Source: Cytidiella melzeri (lineage: Eukaryota; Basidiomycota; Agaricomycetes; Polyporales; Irpicaceae). From it: a stretch of 64,000 bases of DNA. The first letter of the stretch is position 1, and every line of letters starts with the position of its first letter. The translations under genes and the position numbers were made by a program. The notes below the pieces were generated by a model that was not told the DNA's origin, searched no databases, and worked only from the letters and a program-made list of their open reading frames with translations. Shown in pieces: positions 43,919 to 57,679 of this stretch. The stretch lies in NCBI GenBank assembly GCA_022592445.1, contig JABYQR010000076.1, positions 1-64,000 on the forward strand. Reading direction: 5' to 3'.

Positions 43919-45393
43919 ATGGCCAGCATCTCTCTCGATTCGGTGTCTCAGTTTGTTAACGACACTCGTCTTGTCCTCCAACGTACAGTCGCGTCCTGGT
44001 TCTCGATGGCGAATAGCACGTTGCAACAATCTCGTCCCTATCTAAGCAGAGTAGCGGATAGGCTGCATTCTGGGGGTGTTCACCTTCCTGAGCATCAGTT
44101 TCTGCTGGAGTTTCTTTTGTACGTAGTCATTGCCGATATTGTAAGTGAGCTCTAGTCATCTTTGCTTGACCGTAATTGACTATCGCTCTATACCAGATCA
44201 TTCGTCTCCTATGGAAAGCACGACTCGCTTTTACGTCCGGTAGCAAGTACAAAGATACTCAAGCTCCAGTGTCCCTTGTCACTGTCCTGGACAAAGTAAG
44301 TTGCCTATCTCGAACATATGCAGCGGTTGTTGAGCCTCCTCTGTGAAGCCATCACAGGGAAATGCACTTAGAAATGACGCCTCATCTTCTGCTACAATCG
44401 ACGGACATGAAGGTGTCCAAGAAGTTGTGTTCGCAGTGTCTCAACAGCAACAGCTGAGCAAAGTCCTGAATCAGGATCCTCCGGACTCGGCCAACTGCGT
44501 TGACTACAAAGAATCGACAATTCTCTCATCGTCTACTCTACCGTTACCCGATACAGCTTCACACTCTGTCATCATGGATCAATCCTTGCCTCCCGTCGAC
44601 ATGTCAGTGCTAACTGCGACCGAGTTATCCGTCTTTACGGACATTCCCACTCCCTCTGCTTCCAAGACACTACCCGGAACAGTTGTGACGCACAGCAAGA
44701 CTCCAGATGCGGCGGAAACCGTGGCTGCAGACGCAAACACCGCCCATGTGGAATTCACATTTGCCATCGTAGAGGTGAGCTATATATTTCTAAATTTACA
44801 AGACACTGCAAGCTCAAAACGAGGGTAATCTGGCGCAGGCACCCACCGAAAAGGCTGACAACAATGCAACACAGCGTTTCATCACTCCTATGCCTACAAT
44901 AGCTGCCTCCCCTTGTGCGGGAGATCTTCCAACATTTTCCGCCCGACCTGAGCACACGGCTACCACGAATCTCGAAGGCGGCAGAGGACGAGGCTTCATT
45001 GTATCACACGAGGTCATCGACCTCACGGATGCTAAACCTGATCATGGTCATGCTCTGGCGGACCAGACAAACGCGAATGTCCAAACTTCCGACGGTCCTA
45101 CGACGAGATTACGGTCGACGATACGGACGCATACGGCCGTGCAGCCAGACTGGGCAGTCGCACCAGTTGACGAATCAGATCAGCCCAGTAGACCGGTGAC
45201 GCGGAGTGCTAGCCGTGGTGTCAGGCGCAACACAGTCAAAGAAAAACGCGGGAAGAAACTAGCGACAACAGACGCTACTGATTTTCATGCTGAGAAGGAC
45301 AAGTCGGCAGTTTCACCCTCTCCCAAAATCATCGAGGTGAATGGCAGATGGGCGCGGGGAACCTGGGGAGCTAGGAGTCGCGCAAGAGGATGA
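43919..45393 (+). CDS. Uncharacterised protein with N-terminal hydrophobic segment
   Basis: Exons 43919-44140, 44197-44295, 44358-44774 and 44839-45393 give 430 residues. The first 110 residues look folded: a helical start (SISLDSVSQFVNDTRLVLQ) and a hydrophobic stretch LLEFLLYVVIADIIIRLLW that could cross a membrane. The remaining 300 residues are disordered, Ser/Thr/Asp-rich, and end with basic patches (RSASRGVRRNTVKEKRGKK) and an RG-rich tail. No domain is recognised. Confidence 0.7.
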
Positions 45394-45637
45394 TCAGCCG
45401 AACGAGTGTCCTGCCTCCTCTTGCGGTATACAGCAATTGTACCGAGATCAAACAAGCACATCCAACAACATTCTAGCCAACCCACGCGACACTCAGGGAA
45501 TTTCGGGTTCAATGACGGATTTTGTACTTTCAGGATCTAATTGTGGCTGTTTTGTAATTATACATACTATAACTCCTTCATTTATGTGAGACTCAAAATA
45601 ACATCATGGCTGACAAGCGTAGTGGAAGTCTCAATGA

Positions 45638-46557
45638 TTACGAGGTCAATGCCAATAAAGCCTTGGCAGCGACAACGCCTACAGTGGCAAGAGCGGTATA
45701 ACCAAGACGGGTGCTCCACGACTCTGCACCCATCACACCGCGCTGCCCAACATATACTGCAAGGATGTCGAACGCGATAGTGGAGCCAAAAAACGGTCCA
45801 GCCAAGGCTGCCGCCGCCGGGAACAAACCGTAGGTGAGAGCTTGTGCGAACCTTGCAGGCGGAGCTCGGTATTGCTATAGTCGAGGTTAATATTCCGCAA
45901 CCAATAAAACAACGCACACTAACCGATGCGACGCCTGCGTTGTCAATGAAGTCCAGTATACCGATGCCGGCAATGGACTTTGCGACGAAGTGAGTAGCGT
46001 ACAGCAAACGAGGGCTGTTTGCAGTGAGAGGTGGAAGCCTTGCCACTGCGAAGAGATGTGCGGCGGTGTTGATCGTCACCAGGATTTGGGAAGCCCAGAA
46101 AGACTCCTTCAACCAGAATAATAACCATCCCGCTGTGAGGTGGTAAGTGCTCAGCCGTAACAGAACGATGCAAACAGTCATACCGATGCACAAATTACCA
46201 AGAGCAAAGATCGGGGTGTATTGGATGGCAGCGCGAACGGCTTCGTCCATCTCGCCAGCGTCACCAACTGATTTGTATCCTGCAGGGTTCAAGAGGAATA
46301 ACTGGCGAATCCAGTAGACCTGGAGAAGCGTCTGTCCGGTGAAAAAGGCTGCGATGAACATTGGGTGGGGAGAGAAAGCAAAGTGATTCTACGAGGATGT
46401 GTGAACAACTTTGATGTCCTTACAAAATACTGATACTCACGGCATCTGCGATATCTTTCATGTTTGGCTTCGTCATCATGCCGTATGTCTGGGTACCAAA
46501 GTTGACGAGAAACGACCCGAGGGCCATGTATTGTGCGCTAGAGACTTGGTTTCCCAT
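45638..46557 (-). CDS. Uncharacterised multi-pass membrane protein
   Basis: Exons 46557-46441, 46388-45924 and 45874-45638 give 272 residues with agreeing phase. The ATG at 46557 opens MGNQVSSAQYMALGSFLVNF. Hydrophobic stretches at about residues 45-60, 100-120, 135-155, 180-200 and 225-270 suggest five to seven helices. Conserved-looking motifs are HPMFIAAFFTGQTLLQVYW, GWLLFWLKESFWASQ and GLFPAAAALAGPFFG. I recognise it only as a type of fungal conserved integral membrane protein without assigned function. A TATA-like ttatatatg lies about 75 bp upstream. Confidence 0.75.
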
Positions 46558-46911
46558 CTTTGTGCTTGACGACGACGTGTGAGGGGAAAGTGAATGTTTA
46601 CTCGATGCTCAGCACCTAAGCCTTCGAACTGATTATATATGAACCTGGGAAAGGCCGCCCGAGGAATGATGTCACCCGCTGCGAACACCGATTTCGAGCG
46701 AACCCGCCTTCGCATCGTCTTAATGTGGAGCTTCCACGTCCGGAACGTGTTGAATCATAATACATACCTAAAATGGGTGAGATCATACCCGATCGGGACC
46801 AACCAGTGAGAGGACGGTGCTAGCAATGAAGAACGGTACTGTATCTCATCATGAGCGGATGTGCCAGTCCAATACTCGAAGCCATACGTCCATACCATAT
46901 TTCCATTAACA

Positions 46912-48672
46912 TCACCCCGAGCTACTACTTGCACCGAGTGGAAACATTTCCTGCCAAATTTCTCTTACTTGCTTCAAGGCAGTTCCAGCTGTAGCAGCCA
47001 AGGGTCTACCATACACTCCTTCCGAGAGGGCACGTAGCATGAACGGCGCGAAGACGTCGAAGTATATTCGACCGGTTGCATCCAACACCTTCTGGTCCTC
47101 CTCCTCGTTGCCTGGGGACGGCGAGGACTTATTCCCACTTGCCCATGGTTTCGTCTTGGCGTATTGCACAAAGGCAGAGGCACCGCGCTCCACATTCTCT
47201 TCCATAATCTTCAAAAGATCCGAGTATAGCTCTAGCGGTGCTAGCATTCGAAGGCTGTTGAGCGCAACCAAAATGGCGTTGGTGTATAGAGCCAACGGTG
47301 GGTACGACGTCAGAATCTGAGGTGGCACATGGGCGGGCCCTGTTTTAAGTGCTTCCAGTTGCGCTGCAGAGGGCATTGGTGGTGTTGTTTGGGCTGAAGC
47401 CGCAACCAGTAGCTGTGAAGGAGCCTTTGGTCTTGCTTTATCCTTCGAGAGCTTGCTGCACCATGAAGCGGTGGCTTCGCCTAATTCTTGCGTGACACCG
47501 TTTCTCACGGCGTCGGCGAAGATAGGACCAAGTAACGTTTTGAAGTCCATGCCGACCCGCGCAAACGAGTTTGCACAGTATGTGAGTTGCTTGAGCAGCG
47601 ACGTCAGTAGAGCAGGATCCGGGATAAGCGACAGAGTTTCTCGTAGCAACGATAGTAGTCCTTGCAATTGGTGTGTCGTGAACACCCGGAGAAGTACATG
47701 CAGATTCTCAGGAGGGGCGGAAGATGTCGACGGGGCTCGGTCAAGGAAGATGGTTGTGTATTGTGTCACGACATCGTATACGCCTTCTCGCCAGACGTCG
47801 ACGTAGCGCTTCATGAACCTCGCGTACGACTCCTTGTCCTTTTCTTTATCACCCTCGAGACTTTTCTTCTCTATCTCCGTAGCTTTGAGGGCGTTGACTA
47901 GGTAGTGGCTTCTACCAGTGAGAAATGCTAGTACCAGTTCCTGCTCGTCCAAAACCTCCATTTTGCGTAGGAAGTTGACAGACCGGAAGAGGGCAGGAAG
48001 CTTTGCTTGCTCTCGTAGTATGCCAAGTAGCTGACCAAGCATCGCTTGCACGCGGGAGTCGCACTCCGCCTTGACGGATTGGATGAGAGGGTTGGATGGG
48101 AAGCGCTGGAGCAGGGAAGACGCATGAGTTGACAAGAGGAGTGCTTCGTTGTAGTTGTGGTTGCGGACACATGAGTCAAGGAGCATTGGCAGGGAAAGGA
48201 CGTCGTACAACTTGTCATGCTGCTCTAGCACGAGACTCGCTTGTCGTCGCTCTTTCTGAATATTCCGTGTCTCCTGCGAGAACGTGCGTGCTGATGATTC
48301 GAGGGCAGGAAGTGCTGACAGCAATGAATCAAGAGATGAGGACAAGGAACCCAGGGAGGACGAAAGTGTGGATGTGGCTGCGTGTAGAGCAAGAAACGTC
48401 GGATAAGAAGTGTGACAGAGGGTAGTCAGTGCATTTGTGAGCTGTGCTGATGATGATGAGAGTGCTGTAGGCTCGGAGCTGAGTGCAGGGAGGGGGAGGT
48501 CGGTGAGGTGTGTGAGGTATGCTGCGTACTCTGGGGAGGACAGTATCGACGCAGAGACAGATTTTGGAAGTAAATCAAGCAGAGATGTGCTTTCCATGTC
48601 GCCAGACGTATTGCGCTTTCCGGATGTCGCGGCCATAGCCATGACCGTGCCGCTGCTCAAACATGAAACCAT
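46912..48672 (-). CDS. COG8: Conserved oligomeric Golgi complex subunit 8
   Basis: A single exon of 586 residues. The N-terminal half has helical, coiled-coil-like character (LSSSLGSLSSSLDSLLSALP, then QETRNIQKERRQASLVLEQHD) followed by the Dor1/COG8 core: LPMLLDSCVRNHNYNEALLL, SNPLIQSVKAECDSRVQAML, LPALFRSVNFLRKMEVLDEQ and ELVLAFLTGR. COG8 links the two lobes of the COG tether that captures vesicles for retrograde transport within the Golgi. Several in-frame ATGs lie near the start (48672, 48642, 48636, 48597); the one giving MESTSLLDLLPKSVS is a plausible alternative. It is divergent from THOC1 across 311 bp. Confidence 0.88.
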   Translation of the reverse strand: MVSCLSSGTVMAMAATSGKRNTSGDMESTSLLDLLPKSVSASILSSPEYAAYLTHLTDLPLPALSSEPTALSSSSAQLTNALTTLCHTSYPTFLALHAATSTLSSSLGSLSSSLDSLLSALPALESSARTFSQETRNIQKERRQASLVLEQHDKLYDVLSLPMLLDSCVRNHNYNEALLLSTHASSLLQRFPSNPLIQSVKAECDSRVQAMLGQLLGILREQAKLPALFRSVNFLRKMEVLDEQELVLAFLTGRSHYLVNALKATEIEKKSLEGDKEKDKESYARFMKRYVDVWREGVYDVVTQYTTIFLDRAPSTSSAPPENLHVLLRVFTTHQLQGLLSLLRETLSLIPDPALLTSLLKQLTYCANSFARVGMDFKTLLGPIFADAVRNGVTQELGEATASWCSKLSKDKARPKAPSQLLVAASAQTTPPMPSAAQLEALKTGPAHVPPQILTSYPPLALYTNAILVALNSLRMLAPLELYSDLLKIMEENVERGASAFVQYAKTKPWASGNKSSPSPGNEEEDQKVLDATGRIYFDVFAPFMLRALSEGVYGRPLAATAGTALKQVREIWQEMFPLGASSSSG

Positions 48673-48983
48673 GAGAACTGCGATCGTTCATAGGCTATGG
48701 TTGACACTCACTGTCGTGCTGCGCTCACCGTAGAAAGCGAACACACCCAAAAGCCGGAAAAATTCCACAGCTCCCAAGGGCTGTGCTCTTCAATGCTGAC
48801 CTCAAGGGGATCCGGAGAGCGGCTCTGGAAATTCAAGTTGGCGGCGGTGAGGAGTCTGAAGACAACAGGCGCATCAAATAATCACGGTCCGCAATAGCCC
48901 GTCGCCAGAAGCTCTTGTTTGACCGCCACCTCTACCTTCAGTAACACCTACGCACATCCATCTCCTACTGTCTCAATCTGTCT
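48673..48983. promoter_or_regulatory. 311-bp divergent promoter, COG8 / THOC1
   Basis: Two housekeeping genes diverge from this short segment, which must contain both promoters. No TATA box is seen, as is usual for such genes. Confidence 0.45.
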
Positions 48984-51528
48984 ATGCAAGCCGTGCAGGA
49001 TGCGTTGATTCGCATTCTAGAGTCCCTGCCGCGTCTCATACGCAAGGAGACACTCGACGAACACGTCGTAAACGTGCTTGCCTCGCTAGACCAGAAGGTC
49101 CTCCCAGAAACCAGAAAGACACAATGGGAGTTCGTACTACGGCAGGAGATATTTGCGCTCGCAGTGCGTGGACCGTTCACATCTTTTTCTCAACTTCCTC
49201 AGCGTTGATCTCTCAGTAGGCGACTGAAGGGCTGGCGTTGAAGAATCCCGCCACTACCTATTATGACGACCTCACGAACAGGTTGGACCTCGTTCTCGCA
49301 CTTACAGACAAAGACGCATGCGAACAAATTCTTCCCTTCAACATTCTCTATGACCTCCTAGAAACACAAACGATCGCGTCATGCTCGCATATATTCTCTT
49401 GGATAGAGCTTCGAGCCGAGAAGTTGACCGCAGGGATGATCCCACAGAAGGGCAAAGCCCTTGTCCTCCTTCGAACGCTGAACGACCTGTTGCGGCGGCT
49501 GTCGAAGATGGGCTCTACCACGCTGTTCTGTGGACGGATATTGACCTTCTTGAGTCAAGTATTCCCGCTGGGAGAGCGTAGTGGCGTAAACCTTAGAGGG
49601 GAGTATGGGCCAGTCTGGGAAGGGCCGGGGCTAGAGCAGCATGTGCTCTTGCAGAAGCAGCGAGATGAGGACGTGACAATGGAGGACAAGCCCAAGTCGG
49701 ATGAGATGCAGGTCGATGATGATGCGAAGAAGGACGGTAAGACAGGCACGGCTGCTGAGGATGGGGGCCAGCAGCAGAAAGACGGTTTGTCGCGTCTCTT
49801 ATCCACAGTAATGCTCAAGCTCATCATATGTAGACTTCTACCGCACCTTTTGGTCCCTGCAGCTACCTTTTTCGAAGCCTTCCATATTTGCAAAAGGTGG
49901 AACTTTCGCAACCTTCCAGGATTCTGTCAGTAAGGTTCTACCAGTCATCAAGGAGGCAACCGCCAAAGAGCGTGCATTGATGGGTAGCAAAGCCAATTCG
50001 AATACTACGTCCTTGAAAAGAAGACGAGACCCAGATATAGGACTAGAAACAGCGGGGCAAGACTATTTCTTCGCTAAACACCTGACCAGTCCTGATTTGC
50101 TTGATCTCGAGGTTAGGCTTTTTTGGTCTCATCATGTACCTTTCAAACTAACTCTGTGTCATGAAGATCGCGGATACACATTTTCGGCGACAGTTCTTGT
50201 TCCAGCTGCTCATTCTCCTTCATCATTTGTTGACGTTCACCGATGCGGCGAAGGCAACCTGGGTATCCCCACGGAATCGCTCACTCCAAATCGAGTTCAC
50301 GCTTAAACCTGCAGACACGATTTGGGTCCAAGAGGTCATCAACAAGGTCGGCGAAGAGCTCCGCCAGACGACACCGAGTGGCCGTGCTTTCGCAGAAACA
50401 GTTCACGTCATCCTTGAACGGGAAAAGAATTGGGTAAAGTGGAAGAATGAGCTGTGCGCTCCTTTCGACAAAATGCCATGGGCTGAAGAGATTGAGGTCG
50501 AGGTGGACGGAATGATGAGAAAGGAGAAAGTCGGCATCGAGGAGGCGACTAAAGATTCCAGGAAGAGGAGAAGGGAGGATCCGGATCCTTGGCCGCATGA
50601 GCTTGGGACGGAAGCGTTGACTGAGATATGGATGATGGGATACAGAGATTTGGCCGACTTGAAGCATCCATTTCAGTCAGTTGTTCGATTGGCCAATCAG
50701 TTCGTCGTTCTAATTTTTCCACCATAGCCCTGGAGACGTGCAGGATTTTGTCAAGAAGATCAAAATTGAGGACGCGAAGATCGAAAACCGCAGAAAGCAG
50801 CTAGCAAAGGCGGCCGAACGGACTGCGGCCTCTCGCGCGAAGGCGGCCGTGGTCGCAACTGCGTCATCAGCTCCTGTCGTAAGTTCTCAGGATAATGCCC
50901 CATCTCCCGCTCCGACGCAGACCGGTCCGAAACCTACTGCAATTATTCCTGCATCTTCTGCACCTCCTGCTACTCTTTCCCTTCATCCTTCCCTACCTGC
51001 AAAGCCTGGAACTGCTCCTGCAAGACCTCCTCCGCCCGTAGCTTCCGAACCTGGGCCTACGCCTATCATTGCACCCACACCTATACCGGCACCAGCACCG
51101 GCACCTGCTGTTGTTGAAGTTGTACCGCCACCGGACGATCTGATCACTCAATACGAGGAGGTACGCTACTGTCATACACTGTGTAATTGCAGAGCTCACG
51201 TTTGCTGCTTCAGAACAAACAAAGGTGGTCATGGCTCGCCCTCCGGACCGCACGAGAGCAGTATTTGCAACACTTCGGGAAGATTGGCACAGGCGATGTG
51301 CTTCTCCTTGCTCAAGAGATTGAGAAAGAAAAGGCAGAAAAGGAGAACCCTATACGCGGAGAAATAGCGAACACCGAGAGCCGGGATGAACGCGGTACTA
51401 GTCCCATGGTCGCTTCCACGCTGACGGCTTCCGGGGTACCTGCTGTGACTGCTGAGGACGCCGCTGAGCCAACTGCACCGCCACCAAACGTTCAGGAAGC
51501 AGAGGGTGACGTACAGATGGAAAGCTGA
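48984..51528 (+). CDS. THO complex subunit 1 (Hpr1/THOC1)
   Basis: Exons 48984-49163, 49220-49784, 49834-50111, 50167-50675, 50728-51160 and 51214-51528 give 759 residues in agreeing phase. The family core is plain: NDLLRRLSK...[20 protein letters not shown], then [12 protein letters not shown] after an acidic linker, [37 protein letters not shown] and [17 protein letters not shown] couples transcription elongation to mRNP packaging and export in the nucleus and limits R-loops. The C-terminal third is a Lys-rich helix ([20 protein letters not shown]) followed by Pro/Ala-rich disorder and a short [13 protein letters not shown] helix. No death domain of the animal protein is visible. Confidence 0.93.
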
Positions 51529-51908
51529 GCATGTCTTTGCTGCAGAGGCTTACGATCGACTGTCGTTGTGGATATCACGACCGGGCGAGACTGAGCAAAA
51601 GTGGGGACCTCGGGACATGTTGGGGAGTTGGTGTAGTGTTGGTAGCTTCAAGTTGAGATTGCACATGTATGTTGTAACACTTATGGTGATCTGCACACCA
51701 CGAGATTGGGCTTGAGCGACGAGAACATTGCGAGAGTCAGTCGAGAGCTGGCGACGGGCCGGAGGGGTCACCAGTGTTTAAGACTGTAACCGATCAGATA
51801 AAAAGTAACCCGCTCACCTTGCTGCTTCACTTGCCTCACCAACGCGCAAAGCCAAAGCCAAAGCCTTGCATATTTGACGACTCTCGCTCTAGCATCCACC
51901 TTCGCCTG
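51529..51908. other. Intergenic region, THOC1 / UDP-glucose epimerase
   Basis: Contains the THOC1 3' region and the promoter of the epimerase gene. No other gene is recognised. Confidence 0.5.
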
Positions 51909-53465
<1,557 letters not shown>

Positions 53466-53747
53466 CGGCCACCAGTGCTGTGAGTTTCTTAATATTCAAC
53501 AATAGAGAACGAGTCGGCAGTAATGTCAGTTGCGCAAATCGAAACATAAGACGACAAGCTATATACTGTATATACCCGCGTGTCTCGTGCGACTTCGATA
53601 TATTCCTCGCTCAGATGACATTAATGCTGAGACTACAACGGAGAATTGGTATGCTGGTAATGCTACAAAGCTTTTAATATAATCCCAAGCCTCCGAGAAT
53701 GTTGACCGTATCTATCAATACACCTTTGCTGCTTTCGAGCTCGGCGT

Positions 53748-54566
53748 TCACGGAACCAAGATATCTTCAACCCAGACAGAGCCACCTGCCTCATCCTTCC
53801 TCGTAAACAGCGTTCTGCGGTTCGGGTGCTCGCCGAGCTGCACCCAATCAACCTCCAACGGCTCGACGACGACCATCGCAAAATTGCTCAAAGCATACTC
53901 ATATTTCTTCTTATCCTCCTCCGTCTTGAGCTCTTTGAAATACGGGACCTTGGTTCTCCAAGTGTTCGCTTCGTCGTACGAGGACATTGTGCTTCCAGGT
54001 GCCTTTGGCGCGCACCACGTAGCCTTCATGGCCGGTTTCATGGCCTCAAAGACCTCCCTGCGCTTCTTGTCCCAGTCGAACTTACCCCCTGACAGGTTAC
54101 TCTCTCCGTCCTCGCGCTCTGCTTCCCCACTGTCAGCTACCGCCGCCATGGCGAGGGAGCCTTCAGCAGCTGGTATCGTGTTGCGGAAGGCAAACTCGGG
54201 TGGAGTTATGACCTTTGATATTCCAGAAATGCGAAACTGGTCTTGAGATCCTTCCAGCCACCAACATATCTCGACGGACGAAGTCGAGAACATCTGTGCG
54301 ATTTTCTGGGTACGGATGTCGGAGGAAGTGACGAGTAGAGGGAGGTTGGGCGAGGACTTTGGGATCATGAAGCTACGATGGACTTGACTGCGTACGTGCG
54401 GCTTTCCGTCACTGTCGACGGTAGCGACTTGGTACACTGAGGGCATCGTTTAAGCTGCTACAACGGCGGACGCGAGGCACATAGCGTGCTCACCGACTTT
54501 GCCACTGTTCTCGGGCACGGCCAGGGCTTCGATGATCTTTGAAAGCCAGCGTGGTTTGGAGGCCAT
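53748..54566 (-). CDS. Pyridoxamine-phosphate-oxidase-like FMN-binding protein (Pyridox_oxase_2)
   Basis: Exons 54566-54494 and 54436-53748 give 253 residues. The start MASKPRWLSKIIEAL and the block YQVATVDSDGKPHVRSQVHR...LLVTSSDIRTQKIAQ...EICWWLEGSQDQFRISG match the Alr4036-type split-barrel FMN-binding domain. That family resembles pyridoxamine 5'-phosphate oxidase but its substrate is undefined. The later part has WCAPKAPGS, and the C-terminus VDWVQLGEHPNRR..F.R is the typical end. An acidic Ala-rich insert follows the first beta-barrel half. It is divergent from the next gene across 252 bp. Confidence 0.85.
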
Positions 54567-54818
54567 GGTTGTCGCCTATACTGTCCAACTAAAACTATGA
54601 AAATGACTGCCCGCCGCCAAGATGTGCAGTAGTGGTTGCTCGTCGTGGTCGGATTACAACCTGAAGTGACATCATGTCGTAGTGAGCGAGCCCGATAGTC
54701 GATCTCCCTGATCATCGTCGGCGCCTTCGACTTTGATTTCTTGACCGCAACCACCACCAGTAGAGTAAGTTGAAGAGTCTGCTTTACTTTTTGTAATCTA
54801 ACATATTCTGTAGGCGGC

Positions 54819-55142
54819 ATGTCATCTGGCACAAATGGATCATCCGATTCTACCACGCAAGAACAGAGTGCGAGTCTGCAAACCGACATCGCGTTGCTAG
54901 CGTCGCTGCTGTCAGCAGACACAGACGAAACAAACGACGAGACGAACATCTCCGAGTTGCTTCGCAGATTGGATACCGCTAATGGTGTCGCTTCCGGCGT
55001 GGAGACTAGGTTGGACGAGATACTCAATCATCTCGACGGACTCTTGGGTACCCTCCAATCGACGGCAGACACAGGGACAACCGGACACGCGTCTACAGCT
55101 GCGGAAGACGAGGAGAAAGAAGCCAAGAAAGAAGATCCATGA
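54819..55142 (+). CDS. Small acidic helical protein, unknown
   Basis: Single open frame of 107 residues from ATG 54819. The centre (LQTDIALLASLLSADTDETN, then ISELLRRLDTANGVASGVET and RLDEILNHLDGLLGTL) shows heptad-like Leu spacing, so an amphipathic helix or coiled coil is likely. The ends are disordered and the C-terminus is Glu/Lys-rich. A CTGTAG acceptor lies just upstream, so an additional 5' exon or 5'UTR intron is possible. No family is recognised. Confidence 0.5.
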   Translation: MSSGTNGSSDSTTQEQSASLQTDIALLASLLSADTDETNDETNISELLRRLDTANGVASGVETRLDEILNHLDGLLGTLQSTADTGTTGHASTAAEDEEKEAKKEDP

Positions 55143-55548
55143 AGCTGTTCACAGTGTGTTCAAGTATGATATCGACCGTGTACTACATTCAGATTATATC
55201 TAGGTAGCCAACAGCTCCCCCAAACCGCTACTCTGTATGATAATTATGGCGGAGTTCTTCAACCCCAGTAGGTTCAAAACCCTGATGACCAACATGCTGC
55301 TGATCTATTGCTCGAACACAGGCTCAGCTATCCTCACTCTGACTTTCCCTCGGTGAGACGGCTTTGTGACAAGCACTATGATTCCCCAGTAATCGATCAC
55401 TGCTCAAGGCGTAACTCCGCGATACTGTGCGCGATTGCCTACGTTACTGAACCATTTGTCGGCCAACTATGGGCCACTGTCATCCTCGCATTCAAGAATC
55501 CACAGTACGGTAATCTTACAGCATGCCAGAGTCAAAGCAGCCACGTAG
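55143..55548. other. Convergent 3' intergenic region
   Basis: No gene, repeat or RNA could be supported between the small acidic protein gene and the BTB gene. Confidence 0.45.
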
Positions 55549-56730
55549 CTAAACATCGGTAGAGATGAATTCGTCTAGATTCCGCAGCAGTTTTTCTCGT
55601 GCAATGCGCATTTGGTTCCTGCAATTATCCCGACACAAGCGACACAAGCAAGCGATACCCGTCACCGGCGCCGCTCCCACCATATTCAGCAAAGCCACAC
55701 CCTGTGGCTGCGGCTGTGGCGCAGACGCAAACTCCTCGTCCAAGACGACTAGCGGGTGATGCAGCAGCCGGTCCTTCACCAACTCACCCCCGCTTATATC
55801 ACGCAACGCTCCGATGCACCCATACTGGTCGCACAACCCGTCTCTCGCGTAGGCGAGCGTGCGCAACATCTGCAGCGTGGCGGCTGTCAACTTGGACCTC
55901 GCTTGCAAGCAGCTCTTCCGGTTCTCTGAACTGAGCTCGACTCGCCTGCCATCTTCCCCGACTGTGCCCTCGAGGATCCAGTCGATGTCTTGTTGACAGC
56001 AGTCGTACAGAACGACGGGCAGGATGTCTGTCAGCCCAGACTCTCTTGCCATGTTTGCGATCAAAATGAGTTCGTCGTCGGTGTAGATGACGGGCTGAAC
56101 GCGGTCTCCACCGGAGATCGCCTCCCACTCTGTAAAGTTGCGGGGGAAGGCGGCGTCGAGACGGCCGATCGCGAACGTACGCAGTTCTTCGGAGGAGAAT
56201 TTCTGCGAGAGCGTCAGCACGGCTTGCAGAGAGGTGAAGGTGATCTGTGAGTCCTTTTGAAAGTACCTGTAGGTGACAAGTCGCATTCAGGGTTTCAGTC
56301 AGCGGTGAGGTCTGTATGACACTTTCTCTTTTCCTGGGAAGAGGATGATTACAAGAACAGTGAAAAGAGACGGACTTTAGACTGTTGTACATGACGTCCA
56401 GGAAGTGACCCAGGTCTTGAGCGGTTTCGGAAGTTTGCAGCCTTGGAATCTCTGACTGCTCTGACTGAACCTCGCCTGCCGGTTCCTCCGGGGGAGGCTG
56501 AGGGAGGCTGAACATGTCCTTGAAGAAGTCTGATGAACCTGCGAGGACGCTCTTGTGCACTCGGAAGGACGTGCCCTCAGCGATGAGCTCGATGTTGCCG
56601 TCCTCGAACCATAGCTCGGGATGTGGTTTTATCTGCGATGAGGACGGCGAGTCTGGTTAAGAAGGCAAGTCAATACTCGTGTTGGTGTAGTTTCAGGTTG
56701 TGCAGGTAACGAAGGCTGACCTTGGTTCAT
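55549..56730 (-). CDS. BTB/POZ-domain protein
   Basis: Exons 56730-56721, 56652-56376 and 56266-55549 give 334 residues with agreeing phase. It reads MNQDSPSSSQIKPHPELWFE, then the BTB core DGNIELIAEGTSFRVHKSVL, AGSSDFFKDMFSLP, a Pro/Glu loop, and DLGHFLDVMYNS. The region after it (YFQKDSQITFTSLQAVLTLS, then QKFSSEELRTFAIGRLDAAF) is the helical extension of fungal BTB proteins. The C-terminal half has several Cys (CCQQDIDW, CLCRLCRDNC) but no recognised zinc motif. Such BTB proteins are numerous in Agaricomycetes; specific partners are unknown. Confidence 0.85.
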
Positions 56731-57679
56731 CTTGGTTAGGATCCAAGTAAAAGACGGTGCATCGAGTCTGAACCCAAGGCAGGATGGGAAGGTAGTAGTG
56801 AAGACGAGGGGGGGATTCGCTGCGACGATCCGGAGTTCCTGGGTATATAAGACGGCGTCAAAGCGATAGCCCATCCAGTGGCACGTAACGGTGGAGATCC
56901 CCGGATAATATACTCCCACCAATCTCTCACACTACAGAAAGCGCAACATCTCACCAGCTTCCAACACGAGCCAGATGCAACCCGGTTCGACGCCCACTCG
57001 TCTTCACTCCGACGTACCGACAACCACGAACACACCCAGCATCGCGGTTGGACACGATCCTTCGACAAAACATTTCAGTGCCTCGTCCGAGAGGTGGTCT
57101 CCATGCTAGTAGGGGCACTTGGAATGCGCATTTGAAAGAACATCCATATTCTGCACAACAGCACGACGAGTTGTCCACGTGCTATCTGGTCCGAACCATA
57201 CGCATGAAGCAGTCAAGTATCCGCGGAAAGGTGCGCAGCCATAGCCTAGACTGTGAGGCGCACTCTACGGGTATGGGATTGCCTCGAATTCTGTCCAGTG
57301 GCCACGAATTCACACGCCACGAAGGAGGCACATTGCCTAATCCAGAACACATGGTGTTCGAGTCTGAAGGCAAGGCTTTCAAGAAAATTATGTAGTACAA
57401 CAACTTTGGACGCAGCATGGGGAGAAGTACACGCAAAAGAGGCACGAGATGAGAGGTAGCACTGGCATGTATATAATCCAAGAGCGTAATGCAAGGCTTA
57501 AGCAGATCAGGTAAACAACAATGTAAGAATGGCAAGGGGTATTCGAACAATGCAACATGGGATGGAAATGTGAATGACAGAGTGGATGCAGGAGAGAGAT
57601 GAGAAACGGAAAGATGAGTAAATAAATGCGACGAGCAAAACGAAAAAAATATTATAATCCAAGTCGTGCTGGAGTGTGT
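56731..57679. other. No gene recognised
   Basis: Contains the BTB gene's upstream region (a tatataag at about 56844) and the RhoGEF gene's 3' region. Short frames on both strands show no conserved motif. Confidence 0.45.

Noticed and set aside
55799..56560. 253-codon minus-strand frame in the BTB locus
   Set aside because: It begins in the BTB exon in frame but reads through an intron and then shifts out of the true frame; splicing at 56376/56266 gives a continuous BTB protein.
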